Part shown: positions 1 through 8,780 of the stretch, in pieces
How positions within the stretch are numbered: the stretch's first letter is position 1
How the letters are laid out: each line of letters begins with the position of its first letter
Assembly: GCA_020634515.1 (NCBI GenBank)
Contig: JACKBL010000003.1
Span: 248,001 to 312,000, forward strand
Length of the DNA: 64,000 bases
From: Ardenticatenales bacterium
GTDB lineage: Bacteria > Chloroflexota > Anaerolineae > Promineifilales > Promineifilaceae
Direction: 5' to 3'
Position numbers and translations under genes: made by a program
The notes under the pieces: generated by a model
The model's database searches: none
The model's input: the letters and a program-made list of their open reading frames with translations, nothing else
Told to the model about the DNA's origin: nothing

Positions 1-1470
1 CACGACCGCTACAGCTACCTGCACGCCAAATTCATCCTCGTAGACAACGCGCGCGTCGCTATCAGCAGCGAAAACATGAGCCTGAACAGCCTGCCCAACG
101 ACGACAAAGCAGACGGAACCTGGGGACGGCGCGGCCTGGTCCTCTTCACCGACGCCCCCGGCGTCATCGCCCGCGTGCACGACATCTTCACCGCCGACTA
201 CGCCCCCCTGACACACACCGACCTGAAACAGTGGCAGGCCGCCGACCCCACGTATGGCGCGCCCTCCCCCGGCTTCGTGCCCATCACCGAAAGCGGCGGC
301 ATCACCTACACCGTGCGCTACCCCACGCCCGCCGTCTTCCAGGGCACATTCTCCTTTGAAGTGGTCCATTCACCCGAAAACAGCCTGCGCGACCAGAACA
401 GCCTCCTCGGACTGGTGAATCAGGCCGGCACGGGCGACCTGGTGCTGGTGCAGCAGCTTGACGAACCACCACACTGGGGCAGCAGCGACAGCACCCCCAC
501 CGCCGACCCCAATCTGCGCCTGGAAGCCTACCTCAACGCCGCCCGGCGCGGCGCCACCGTGCGCCTGCTGCTGGATGGGGCGCTGGATGATCCCAACTCC
601 CCCACGAGCAACCAGGCCACTTGTGACTATGTGAAAAGCGTGGCCCGCGGCGAAGGGTTGCAAGTTATTTGCGCTCTGGGCAACCCGGCGGGACTGGGCA
701 TCCACAACAAAATGGTACTCGTGCGCCTGGCCGGGCACGGCTACATCCACGTGGGCAGCATCAACGGCAGTGAGCAGTCTAACAAAGGGAACCGGGAGCT
801 GGCGCTGCAAGTGCAGTCCGACGAAGCGTTTGCGCTGCTGGCGGACATGTTCCAGCGCGACTGGCCCAACCGCGCCTACGTGCCCACGTTCTCCTTTAAT
901 TTCCAGGGGGCGGCGACCTATCCGTTGATCAGCGAAGTGATGTATGACCCCACGGGATCGGATGACGCGGAATTTGTGGAGATCGTGAATCCCACGGGCA
1001 GCGTTATGGACCTGAGCAATTATGCGTTGGGGGATGCCGTAAACATAACGGATTTTGAGGATTTGCGCCGCTTCCCGGCAGGCGTGACGCTGGCTCCGGG
1101 GGAAACGCTGGTGGTGGCGGCAAAGGCCACGGCTTTCCAGGCGCTCTATGGCTTCAATCCCGATTTCGAGATTTTGGATACGAACGGCAATATCCCCGAC
1201 CTGATCGATGACCCGGCCTGGGGTTCGCCGGACACGTACTTCCAATTGGGCAATGGCGGGGATGAGGTGATCTTGCGCGGACCGGATAACAAGGCGGTGG
1301 ATGCCATCAGCTATGGCACGGGACAGTTCCCCGGCGTCATCGCCTGCGCCGTGATCGACAATGGGCACGCGCTGGAGCGGTATCCCCACTGGCGAGACAC
1401 GAATAACTGCCCCGCCGACTTCCGTGATGTTTTCCCACCGACGCCGGGGAACGTGCCGGCATTTCCCTGA
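1..1470 (+). CDS. Phospholipase D-like protein with C-terminal lamin-tail domain (5' end cut off)
   Basis: The reading frame is open from the first base, so the true start lies outside the window; 489 residues are visible. Two PLD-type motifs are seen: HAK with a downstream Asp at residues 8-15, and HNK at about residue 235, followed by a GSINGSEQSNKGNREL stretch like the second half of a PLD catalytic core. From about residue 305 to the end the sequence resembles a lamin-tail domain (ISEVMYDP, EFVEIVNPTG, NYALGD), a beta-fold common in secreted bacterial nucleases and hydrolases. Paired HxK motifs are typical of enzymes that cleave phosphodiesters through a phospho-histidine intermediate; whether the substrate is lipid or nucleic acid cannot be read here. 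It ends convergently with the small minus-strand gene at 1600-1764. The stop follows a TGCCGGCA copy at 1454. Confidence 0.85.
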   Translation, partial: HDRYSYLHAKFILVDNARVAISSENMSLNSLPNDDKADGTWGRRGLVLFTDAPGVIARVHDIFTADYAPLTHTDLKQWQAADPTYGAPSPGFVPITESGGITYTVRYPTPAVFQGTFSFEVVHSPENSLRDQNSLLGLVNQAGTGDLVLVQQLDEPPHWGSSDSTPTADPNLRLEAYLNAARRGATVRLLLDGALDDPNSPTSNQATCDYVKSVARGEGLQVICALGNPAGLGIHNKMVLVRLAGHGYIHVGSINGSEQSNKGNRELALQVQSDEAFALLADMFQRDWPNRAYVPTFSFNFQGAATYPLISEVMYDPTGSDDAEFVEIVNPTGSVMDLSNYALGDAVNITDFEDLRRFPAGVTLAPGETLVVAAKATAFQALYGFNPDFEILDTNGNIPDLIDDPAWGSPDTYFQLGNGGDEVILRGPDNKAVDAISYGTGQFPGVIACAVIDNGHALERYPHWRDTNNCPADFRDVFPPTPGNVPAFP

Positions 1471-1543
1471 CCCCCTAAAACGAAAACGCCTGGCGACTTC
1501 TCTGGGAAAGTCGCCAATGGACCATTACCGGCCATGCTCCTCA

Positions 1544-1576
1544 AGATTGGTTCATTCTTGGAGAATGAACCAATCT
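1544..1576. repeat. Family A hairpin repeat (perfect 15-bp stem, 3-nt loop)
   Basis: AGATTGGTTCATTCT, a TGG loop, then its exact complement. It lies between the convergent ends of the PLD-like gene and the small peptide gene, so it could act as a bidirectional terminator. The same 33-bp design recurs at 13553, 31108 and 34030, so it is primarily a dispersed repeat. The rest of the gap from 1765 to 1994 shows nothing recognisable. Confidence 0.85.
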
Positions 1577-1599
1577 TTGAGCAGTTACAGTGCCCTGGG

Positions 1600-1764
1600 C
1601 TATTTACCAAACAGATCTTCCGGATTAATGCCCGGGTCTTGATCTGGAGCCAATCCCAAAGCCGGTGTCCCGGCTCGTGTACTGATAATGCCTTCATAAA
1701 TGATGGCCGGTGGTTCGTAAACCTTCTTTTCCTCAGTTTGCGTCTCTCGTTTGTCTTCTTGCAT
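1600..1764 (-). CDS. 54-residue peptide, RiPP-precursor-like
   Basis: A short minus-strand reading frame starts with ATG at 1764 and has a GAGG Shine-Dalgarno sequence six bases upstream. It encodes a charged N-terminus (MQEDKRETQTEEKK), then VYEPPAIIYEGIISTRAGTP, then an acidic Pro/Gly-rich tail ending NPEDLFGK. The Y-x-x-P ... YEG ... RAG-S/T-P layout resembles leader regions of lasso-type or other ribosomal peptide precursors and, from memory, recurrent small hypothetical proteins of Chloroflexota. No cyclase, protease or radical-SAM maturase is visible nearby. The good ribosome site and amphipathic composition argue for a real gene; the product class is inference. Confidence 0.6.
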   Translation of the reverse strand: MQEDKRETQTEEKKVYEPPAIIYEGIISTRAGTPALGLAPDQDPGINPEDLFGK

Positions 1765-1994
1765 GTGATGCCTCAATTGCCGTGTGACACTCCGGAAAGG
1801 GAACGGGCGTCATGCAGATTCGTCGTTGCGACGCTACCGCTGTTGCTCACGAGCCTTTTCACCAGTGTGGCGGAACGAAAATAATATTAACCGCTTTCCA
1901 GAAGCAGAGCAAACGACGAGAGCGGAGCCATTTCAACTTCGTGGCGAATTTGCGACAAAAGCCTCGCGCTTTCCGGCTGCCTGTCACCGCCGTC

Positions 1995-4900
1995 TCAGCA
2001 TTCGCTGTAGCCACAGGCATAGCATTTGCGACATCCTTCTTCATTGACGACGGCTGCTTCACCACATTCGGGACACAGGTCGCCAATAGGCAGGCGGTGC
2101 ATCTCCGCTTTCGCCACCCTGTGTTCATTGTCTTGGGTGGATTGGTCCACCAACAGGTAATCATTCAGCACCTGAGCCACACCATCCGGCAGTGACAGCA
2201 CGCGGTTGGAGCCAAAGCCCAGCGGACGCCCGCCGCCAATGCCGCCCAATTGATTCACAACTTCCCGCATCCGCTCGCGTGGAGGAACGGAGGACGAGAG
2301 GCGCAAAATGTAGCTGATCAGACGGCCAATCGCCTCGGAGACGGCGGCCGTGTCGCTCCCGGCCTTAGACGTTTGCAGAAATACTTCGAACGGCTGGTTG
2401 CCGCCATTTTCATTGATGGTGACGTAGGCGGTTCCCAGAGGCGTGGTAATACGGTGGGTCACGCCTTTGAGCTGCCTGGGGCGCGGCTTCTTCGTTTCCG
2501 CGGGCCACAGCGCCGGCTGTCGCGCCGGTTCGGCGGCCTCCGGTTCTTTGGCCTTTTTGGTGGCGTGGGTTTCCAGCACGACCTTGTCCCGCGAACCGGT
2601 TACGTAGACGGTAAGCCCTTTGCAGCCCAGTTCCCAGGCGGACATGTAGGCCTGCGCCACGTCTTCCGGCTGCGCGGTGGCCGGAAAGTTGCAGGTTTTG
2701 GAGATGCTGTTGTCCACAAATGCCTGGATAGCGGCCTGCATTTGCACATGTTCGGCGGCGCTAATGTCCTGGGAGACGACGAAGGTGTGGCGAATGGATG
2801 CCGGCAATTCCGGTAAATCCTGACAGGTGCCAACCTGCACGACGTGTTCGATGATGTGGTTGCGAGTGGCCTCGTCCAGCCCCGCATCAAGCAGGGCCTG
2901 GGCAAAGAGAGGGCTGGTGTAGGTGAGTTGCAGGTCTTTGCCATTGTCGTTGACGTGGCGGACGTAGGCGAGGGCGAAGACAGGTTCGCAGCCGTAGCCT
3001 TCGCAACCGGAGACGGTGGCGATGGTTCCCGTGGGGGCGACGGTGGTTTGGGCGGCGTTGCGGATGCCGTGCTGGCGAATGCCGGCAACAATCTCATCCC
3101 AATTCAACACCGGTCGCCCAAAATCGCGCGCGTAAGGGAAAAGGGGTTGGGGTGGCGTCCAACGCAAGTTGTCGGGGTCGTAGATGCTACCCTTAATGGA
3201 CAAGAAGGGGCCACGTACGCGGGAGAGTTCAATGCTGGTCTTCATGCAGTGGAAGCGGACGAACTCCATCACCTGGGCGGCAAACGCTTGACCTTCGGCG
3301 GAACCGTAGCGAATGCCGGCATGATACATCAAATCCGCCAGCCCCATAATGCCCAACCCAATGCGGCGCGCGCGGAAAGCGGCCTCCTTCAGTTGCGGAA
3401 CTGCCGGCACATACGCATTCGCCGACACCACATCATCCAGAAAACGGGTCGCCAGCGCCGTCGTCTGCGCCAGTTTTTCCCAGTCAACTGCCCCGTCAGG
3501 CGCAAAATGATTCGCCAGATTGATGGACCCCAGACAGCAGTTTTCGTATGCGCCCAACCATTGCTCGCCGCAATTGTGGACCACCAACCCATTGGCTACA
3601 AAGGAATGCGTCGAAGGCTGCGACAAATCATATACCATCTCCCGTCCATCCGGTTCGACGGCTTGCACATGGGCGACAAACCTCTCTCGATCAGGACCAT
3701 GCGTCATATGGGCCAGGCAATCGAGCAGAGATGTCTGTTTTGCCTGGCTCAAAAAGCCAACGCGCCGGGCAAAACGCAGCAAATTGTCCTGCGAAATAAC
3801 GAGTTCATGATACGCCTGACACCAGTATGGCGCAGTCCCCCCTGTGCCATCTGGCAATTCTCGCCATCCTGCTGTCCGTCTTTCACGATCGATGCGGCTG
3901 GCGATGCCAAAATTCAACAGCAGGCGCTGTACATCTTGTAACAACGCGACGCTGATGGATGTCAGCCGCACGCTGCTCCCCTTGTCGCCACCATCGGCCA
4001 TCGTGCCGTCAGCCGTGAACAACGCCTGTAAAAATGCTTGCTGCGTCTCCTGGCTACCACGAAAAATAACCTCTGGCACTTGCAGCTTATTCTCGTCCAG
4101 GCCATATTGTGCCGCCAGGTGGCGCAATCTATCAGATTGCACACGAACTTCGTCACGTCCCGCGATCTCAGTCGGCTGGACGGGATAGAACCGATGCGTG
4201 TTTTGTTTGTATCGATCATCTTTGTCCACAAGCGTGGTCACAGCGTCCGCGAAAGTGGGCGCTAATTCCGTCTTTTCCGTCCCGAAAAAGGAAAGAACAG
4301 CTCTGATTTGATTGACAGTGCCATCACCGACTAGCCAGCCCAGTACCAACCCCAATTCCCGCGAACCCTCTGTACCAAACGCACCCGGACGATTAAGGAT
4401 ATGAATCTGGTCGCCTGGTTGCAACTGGCCGGCAGCAACCCAGCCCCGCGCGGTCATGACCTGATGATTGGCCGTCAAACGCACTTCATATCCTTCCCGC
4501 GTTGTCACGCGGAAAACGTCTTTGACCCCCGTAGCAAAAACGGCGCTGGCCGGTTGTAATGTGTCTACGTCAAAGCGACCATCAACCACAACGGGCAAGG
4601 CGTCGGCTGCCGCCAATTCAGCCGCTTGATACAACCCGTTCGCCGTGTAAATCCTTGTGTCACCCGTAACGCAGGGATTGGTCGCCTCAAGTTCGTACAG
4701 GTGTGGCACGGGGTTGGTGCGGTTGGCCGCGTCGAGGAAGAGGACGCCCGGCTCGCCGTTGCTGTAGGCGTATTTGACGATTTCATCAAACAACTCACGT
4801 GCCTGTACCGTGCGCCAGACGACGCCATCTCGCGGGTTGATCAGGTCGAAGGTTGTATCGTCGCGCACGGCGCACATGAAGTCGTCCGTGATGCCCACGG

Positions 4901-5537
4901 AGATGTTGAAGTTGGTGATGGCGTGTTCGCTGGCCTTGCAGGAAATGAACTCAAAGATATCCGGGTGGTCCACGCGCAGCACAGCCATATTGGCCCCCCT
5001 GCGGGTACCGCCTTGGGCTATCTCGCCAAAGGCCTGGTCGTAGACGCGCAGGAAGCCGACGGGACCGGTGGCTTGCCCGGCGGAGCTTTTCACGAGCGCG
5101 CCTTTGGGGCGCAGGCGGGAGAAGGAGAAGCCATTGCCGCCGCCGGTTTGCTGGATGAGGGCAGCGTCGCGGAGGGTTTGGAAAATGCCGGCACTATCCC
5201 GCCCCATATCATCCTCAATCGGCAGCACAAAACAGGCCGCCAACTGCCCCAGCGGCGTTCCCGCCCCCGTAAACGTCGGACTATTCGGCATGAATCGGAA
5301 CGTCGTCAGCAATTCGTAGAAAGCCTCTGCCACCGCCTGCGCCTCCCCCTCGTCCTCCACGCCCGCCACATGGCTGGCCACGCGGTAAAACATCTCCGCT
5401 ACGGATTCAATTGGCTTCCCATCCGGTCCCCGGCGCAAATAGCGCCGCCGCAAGACGGCCAGTGCATTCTCGCTGATCCGCAATTCCGGCCGCGCCGCCC
5501 CGTTGACCGAATTTTGCTTTGCCTCTCTGAGCATCAT
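1995..5537 (-). CDS. nrdJ: Adenosylcobalamin-dependent ribonucleotide reductase (class II), intein-containing
   Basis: Reduces ribonucleotides to deoxyribonucleotides with a cobalamin-generated thiyl radical, in the cytoplasm. The precursor has 1180 residues. Extein landmarks are PNSPTFTGAG (near 84), QQTGGGNGFSFSRL (near 129), GGTRRGANM (near 176), NPC|GEQ interrupted at Cys289, and a C-terminal Cys-rich tail (CPECG ... CRKCYACGYSEC) that usually delivers reducing power. Residues 289-655 are an intein; removal leaves 813 residues, a normal NrdJ length. Two adjacent ATG codons (5537, 5534) follow GGAGG; the second has the better spacing. No NrdR box or cobalamin riboswitch was found in the short upstream gap. 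The regulator nrdR lies 2.6 kb upstream, separated by a restriction-modification island. Confidence 0.97.
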   Translation of the reverse strand: MMLREAKQNSVNGAARPELRISENALAVLRRRYLRRGPDGKPIESVAEMFYRVASHVAGVEDEGEAQAVAEAFYELLTTFRFMPNSPTFTGAGTPLGQLAACFVLPIEDDMGRDSAGIFQTLRDAALIQQTGGGNGFSFSRLRPKGALVKSSAGQATGPVGFLRVYDQAFGEIAQGGTRRGANMAVLRVDHPDIFEFISCKASEHAITNFNISVGITDDFMCAVRDDTTFDLINPRDGVVWRTVQARELFDEIVKYAYSNGEPGVLFLDAANRTNPVPHLYELEATNPCVTGDTRIYTANGLYQAAELAAADALPVVVDGRFDVDTLQPASAVFATGVKDVFRVTTREGYEVRLTANHQVMTARGWVAAGQLQPGDQIHILNRPGAFGTEGSRELGLVLGWLVGDGTVNQIRAVLSFFGTEKTELAPTFADAVTTLVDKDDRYKQNTHRFYPVQPTEIAGRDEVRVQSDRLRHLAAQYGLDENKLQVPEVIFRGSQETQQAFLQALFTADGTMADGGDKGSSVRLTSISVALLQDVQRLLLNFGIASRIDRERRTAGWRELPDGTGGTAPYWCQAYHELVISQDNLLRFARRVGFLSQAKQTSLLDCLAHMTHGPDRERFVAHVQAVEPDGREMVYDLSQPSTHSFVANGLVVHNCGEQWLGAYENCCLGSINLANHFAPDGAVDWEKLAQTTALATRFLDDVVSANAYVPAVPQLKEAAFRARRIGLGIMGLADLMYHAGIRYGSAEGQAFAAQVMEFVRFHCMKTSIELSRVRGPFLSIKGSIYDPDNLRWTPPQPLFPYARDFGRPVLNWDEIVAGIRQHGIRNAAQTTVAPTGTIATVSGCEGYGCEPVFALAYVRHVNDNGKDLQLTYTSPLFAQALLDAGLDEATRNHIIEHVVQVGTCQDLPELPASIRHTFVVSQDISAAEHVQMQAAIQAFVDNSISKTCNFPATAQPEDVAQAYMSAWELGCKGLTVYVTGSRDKVVLETHATKKAKEPEAAEPARQPALWPAETKKPRPRQLKGVTHRITTPLGTAYVTINENGGNQPFEVFLQTSKAGSDTAAVSEAIGRLISYILRLSSSVPPRERMREVVNQLGGIGGGRPLGFGSNRVLSLPDGVAQVLNDYLLVDQSTQDNEHRVAKAEMHRLPIGDLCPECGEAAVVNEEGCRKCYACGYSEC
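3573..4673 (-). mobile_element. Intein with LAGLIDADG-type homing domain inside NrdJ
   Basis: The in-frame insertion is 1101 bp (367 residues). It starts with Cys (CVTGDTRIYT, block A), carries the LTANHQVMT block B with its T-x-x-H, and ends FVANGLVVHN immediately before an extein Cys. Between these lie two homing-endonuclease helices, LGLVLGWLVGDGT and FLQALFTADGT, each with the Gly-Asp or Ala-Asp signature, so the nuclease may be active. The insertion splits N-P-C-G-E before its catalytic Cys, so the +1 splice nucleophile is the reductase's radical Cys: no splicing, no enzyme. Base composition looks less GC-rich than the extein and no TGCCGGCA lies inside, consistent with horizontal arrival. 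Confidence 0.95.
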
Positions 5538-5570
5538 TTCCTCCAGGATGTTTTTTCGCGGACCACGCTG

Positions 5571-6001
5571 CTACTCTATGCCCGCCACAAGAAGCTGCAC
5601 CGCTTCTAAAAGACGCTTCTGGCTCCCATCCATTTTGAGTTCTTTTGCCGCCGCCAGTGGCAGCCAGAATGCCTCCCGCACATGTTCATCCGCCGCCCGC
5701 GCCGCGGGAAGGTATGTCGCCGCTGTAGCCAGGAAAGCGTTTCCGCCACGCTTTCCCCCGGTTCCCGCCGCCCGCCGGGAACAACATGGAATGTATCATC
5801 GCTATCTCGCACAACCAACACCGACTCCCCCCGCAGCACAACAGCCCGCACCGAAGTCACATATCGCTCGTTCGGCCTCTCTGACGACAAGAAATAAGCA
5901 ATCTCCAGTCGCGCATCTCCCCATACAGCCATCTCCTGTCCCACTGGATTAGACAGCACAAACAACTCTTCCAAAGCAGTTTCCATGTACGGCACATCCA
6001 A
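5571..6001 (-). pseudogene. Frameshifted and internally deleted Nudix hydrolase
   Basis: The N-terminal half reads as a Nudix domain (VTSVRAVVLRGESVLVVRD, then VVPGGRREPGES VAETL). The Nudix box breaks after GGxxEPGESVAETL: the R-E-x-x-E-E-x-G part is missing. A different frame then carries what looks like the family's C-terminus (ADEHVREAFWLPLAAA ... GSQKRLLEAVQLL) up to a stop at 5571-5573. A deletion plus frameshift is the simplest reading. Without the catalytic helix the product cannot bind the metal normally. The apparent start at 6001 is TTG; ATG at 5983 is an alternative. It lies between nrdJ and the restriction gene and overlaps neither. Confidence 0.65.
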
Positions 6002-6037
6002 CTCAATGCGACTGGCAGGAACCGATCAGGCGTGATC

Positions 6038-6988
6038 TCACAATTGCCAGACATCTCGCGTGAGAAATGCCTGAAAATCGTCGATTTCTTGACGCAAACG
6101 TGGATCAGTTCTCATTTCCGGACGCGGATCAACGTAATAAACGCCATCTAACCGATTAAGCGCCACCGTATACCCCAAGAAATGATTCGTCTTGAAAGTA
6201 GAATTGACGCCAAAGATGCTGTTTGCCCTGCGTGCCCGCTGAACATCGTGCAGGAATATGGCAATCATCTTGATCTCGCGGCCCAATAGCCGATTAAGAA
6301 GAAACTTGTCCAAGAAAACCTTGTCAACGCGATCCTTACTCGTTGTCTTAACCGAACCGACTATTTCTCCCGGATAGAGCAAAGCGCTTTCAGACGCCAG
6401 AATTGCTCCCTTCTTAGAAAATACAAGATCAAGTTCATAAGACATGGAATAGTCTGGGGAATCCGGGATAGGTATGGAAATCGTCCGGTTACTGCATGTA
6501 AAGCCGATCTCTACAAGCAGCAATCTCACCAGGTTTTCGAAAAGTTGGCCTATTCGCTTACGCGACTGATTGGAATTTTCAAGGGAATCGCCAATACTCC
6601 CCACGATTTGCTGGCAGGTATAAACCACTTTGTTGACTTCCCCGGTCATCAAATACGTCTGAACAGACGCCTGGTGCGCCATTTCGGCTCCTAAGCGCCT
6701 CAGGTCTCCTAAAAATGACATAAAATTCTCGCCCGCTGCTTGAAAATCATCTGCCCTATCAATGAATAGATCTGAATTCAAAGGTCGCGTTATGCGATGT
6801 CCAAATTCTCGGTCGTACTGATAAAACACATAGCGATGATCGTTCGGCGAAACAATGCGCGTCAATTGAGCTTCCTCAAGAAAGCTCAAGAAATCATGAG
6901 CCAGTGCATAATAATCTTCAAGCTGCCCAAAAGCCGCTCTATCTTGAACGCTTACCTGAAGGTCAGGTAAAGATACCTGTGATGTCAT
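6038..6988 (-). CDS. Putative type II restriction endonuclease
   Basis: 316 residues with no clear named family, but its genetic position is diagnostic: the ATG overlaps the stop of the DNA methyltransferase gene (ATGA). A PD-(D/E)xK-like core is visible around residues 185-225: YELDLVFS, then EIVGSVKTTSKDR, where the V-K with T-T-S-K-D-R is typical of type II nuclease active sites. The N-terminal 150 residues look helical and may be the specificity or dimer part. Base composition is clearly more AT-rich than the surrounding genes, a sign of transfer as a cassette with the methyltransferase. Recognition sequence cannot be deduced. Confidence 0.75.
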   Translation of the reverse strand: MTSQVSLPDLQVSVQDRAAFGQLEDYYALAHDFLSFLEEAQLTRIVSPNDHRYVFYQYDREFGHRITRPLNSDLFIDRADDFQAAGENFMSFLGDLRRLGAEMAHQASVQTYLMTGEVNKVVYTCQQIVGSIGDSLENSNQSRKRIGQLFENLVRLLLVEIGFTCSNRTISIPIPDSPDYSMSYELDLVFSKKGAILASESALLYPGEIVGSVKTTSKDRVDKVFLDKFLLNRLLGREIKMIAIFLHDVQRARRANSIFGVNSTFKTNHFLGYTVALNRLDGVYYVDPRPEMRTDPRLRQEIDDFQAFLTRDVWQL

Positions 6989-8001
6989 CGGATCGATTTC
7001 CTCCGATTTGAATTATTCAGATCGAATTCAATCCATTTTTCCACAGGCCAATCTTTTATCCGTTCAATCCGCTCAATGGCCCACTGACAGTAAATTTCAG
7101 AAAGATCACACCCCATCCATTTTCGCCCTAACTGCTCCGCGACAACAGCCGTCGTCCCTGAACCCAAAAATGGATCAATCACTAAATCGCCTTCATTCGA
7201 CGAGGCCAAAACCAATTTGCGGATAAGTTCTTCCGGTTTTTGGGTTGGATGCGGTGTTGATTCGTGCATCCCGTTACATGTTGTCGGAATCTCTATCACA
7301 TCACGAGGCTTGGCGCCTCTTGGATTCGGTCGCCAGACTTGATTCGTACGCGCACCCGCCCTATTCCCATATTGACTTGTTTCCGCCTGAGTTCGTTCAG
7401 GATATTGGGTCGTATGATTTCCATAAGGAATACGAACATCGTCCAGGTTAAATGTGAACGTCTTGCTTTTGCGGAAATGCAAAATGCTCTCGTGCGACCG
7501 CCCCCAATCAGAACGAAGGTTGGCCTTATTTTTATAATGCCATATCAGCCAACGACACCCGGCAAAAAACTTCAATGCAGGGAGTTTAATATCCGCCAGA
7601 ATCTCGGAAAAGCCACAAACATAGAGCGTCCCGCTTGGTTTTAACACACGCGCCGCCTGTTCTATCCACCTTAACGACCATTGGACATAGGCTTGCTGTG
7701 ATTCAAAGGAATCCCACTCCGCCTTATTGATGTTGTATGGGGGATCGGCAATGACCAGATCGATAGACTCGCTTTCGACGGATGAAAGCCACCTGAAGGA
7801 ATCGCCAACATAAATCACGCCGTGTGGATGCTTATATAACAATTGCGGTTCCACGGCGTCATCTGTATCAACGGGAAGCATTTCCCCTTTCAGCAATTCC
7901 TTCTCAGAAAACAACGACGGTTGTTCACCACGCGCATATTTCAAACCCGGTTCTCTTAAGGCTTGAATCAGGAAGTCTGCATTATCGTCTGTGTTGTCCA
8001 T
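6985..8001 (-). CDS. Type II DNA methyltransferase, beta-class (N6-adenine or N4-cytosine)
   Basis: 338 residues from ATG 8001; a longer frame to a TTG at 8085 exists but has no better ribosome site. Motif IV, DPPYN, lies near residue 85 (VIADPPYNINKAEWD), followed by a specificity region. The SAM-binding motif FLGSGTT comes near residue 290, then KWMGCDLSE. The order IV - target domain - X/I defines the beta group, which methylates an amino group of adenine or cytosine, not C5. It should protect host DNA from the nuclease encoded immediately downstream. The pair has lower GC than the flanks and separates nrdJ from nrdR. Confidence 0.92.
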   Translation of the reverse strand: MDNTDDNADFLIQALREPGLKYARGEQPSLFSEKELLKGEMLPVDTDDAVEPQLLYKHPHGVIYVGDSFRWLSSVESESIDLVIADPPYNINKAEWDSFESQQAYVQWSLRWIEQAARVLKPSGTLYVCGFSEILADIKLPALKFFAGCRWLIWHYKNKANLRSDWGRSHESILHFRKSKTFTFNLDDVRIPYGNHTTQYPERTQAETSQYGNRAGARTNQVWRPNPRGAKPRDVIEIPTTCNGMHESTPHPTQKPEELIRKLVLASSNEGDLVIDPFLGSGTTAVVAEQLGRKWMGCDLSEIYCQWAIERIERIKDWPVEKWIEFDLNNSNRRKSIR

Positions 8002-8157
8002 AAGTGGGACTACCCTTGCTGATCTTGGTTCTGGCGAGGCAGCGACAAGAGAAAACCTACCGGCTAAATGACCGTCCAACGACAACTTGCCGCTTTGCAG
8101 GTTAGAAGGTCACTTCAAGCGCATCCAACGATTCCGCGATTACTTCTTGGCTGCGCC

Positions 8158-8622
8158 CTACCGAGAGCCTTGGCTTTCGCTGACGAGGCGGTCGATTTCG
8201 TTGCGGATGGCTTCCAGGTCGCCCAGGCGCAGATAGACGGTGGCATAGCGGATGTAGGCCACCTGGTCCACGTCCTTCAGCCGCTTGATCACTTTGTCGC
8301 CGACGATGCGGCTGGAGACTTCCGCTTTGCCCATCATTTGCAGCTCCGACTCGATTTCCCCCACGACGCGCTCAATGTCCGCCGCGGCCACGGGGCGCTT
8401 GGCGCAGGCCAGGCGAATGCCCTCGGCCAGTTTATCCCGCGAGAACTCCTCCCGCGTGCCGTCCCGCTTGACCAACAGCGGCGTCGCCAGAATGGGGCGC
8501 TCGTAGGTGCTGAAGCGTTCATCGCAGTTGACGCATACGCGCCGACGACGGATGCCACCACGTCCGTCATGATTGGTATCAATGACACGGGTTTTTTCGT
8601 GACCACAATATGGACATTTCAT
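8158..8622 (-). CDS. nrdR: Transcriptional repressor of ribonucleotide reductase
   Basis: 154 residues, the standard NrdR length. It starts MKCPYCGHEKTRVIDT with a four-Cys zinc ribbon (CPYC ... CVNC), followed by an ATP-cone domain (LVKRDGTREEFSRDKL ... RYATVYLRLGDLEAI). NrdR binds dATP/ATP and represses nrd genes through NrdR boxes. ATG 8622 is chosen because AGAGG lies just upstream and the Cys motif sits at the N-terminus; a longer frame to 8769 would extend over the promoter. Its likely target here is nrdJ. Confidence 0.97.
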   Translation of the reverse strand: MKCPYCGHEKTRVIDTNHDGRGGIRRRRVCVNCDERFSTYERPILATPLLVKRDGTREEFSRDKLAEGIRLACAKRPVAAADIERVVGEIESELQMMGKAEVSSRIVGDKVIKRLKDVDQVAYIRYATVYLRLGDLEAIRNEIDRLVSESQGSR

Positions 8623-8751
8623 GGAAAACCTCTTGTTGCAACCGGCGGCACCCAGACGACAAAACAAACGGGAACATACGAGCGAAAAGCGGCATATATG
8701 AGGTATCGGGAATTGCAAGCCCCCACATTTGGCGTGTACAGAATGGTCAGA

Positions 8752-8780
8752 ATTATAGCATAGAGGCATACCCCCGGCAA
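8752..8780 (-). promoter_or_regulatory. Sigma70-type promoter for nrdR
   Basis: On the minus strand TTGCCG (8780-8775) and TATAAT (8757-8752) are separated by exactly 17 bases, upstream of nrdR with a leader of about 120 bases. Confidence 0.65.

Noticed and set aside
370..1389. 339-codon antisense frame over the PLD-like gene
   Set aside because: It mirrors the GC-rich codon pattern of the real gene and shows no motifs; the same applies to many long antisense frames in the dcw and tad genes.
1544..1576. Family A hairpins as ordinary Rho-independent terminators
   Set aside because: They have no T-run and also lie directly before start codons (31108) and inside leaders (34030), so they are repeats first; a terminator role is only possible at some sites.
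5538..5606. Cobalamin riboswitch or NrdR box in front of nrdJ
   Set aside because: Only about 35 bases separate the gene from the Nudix remnant; no B12-box or paired NrdR box was found.
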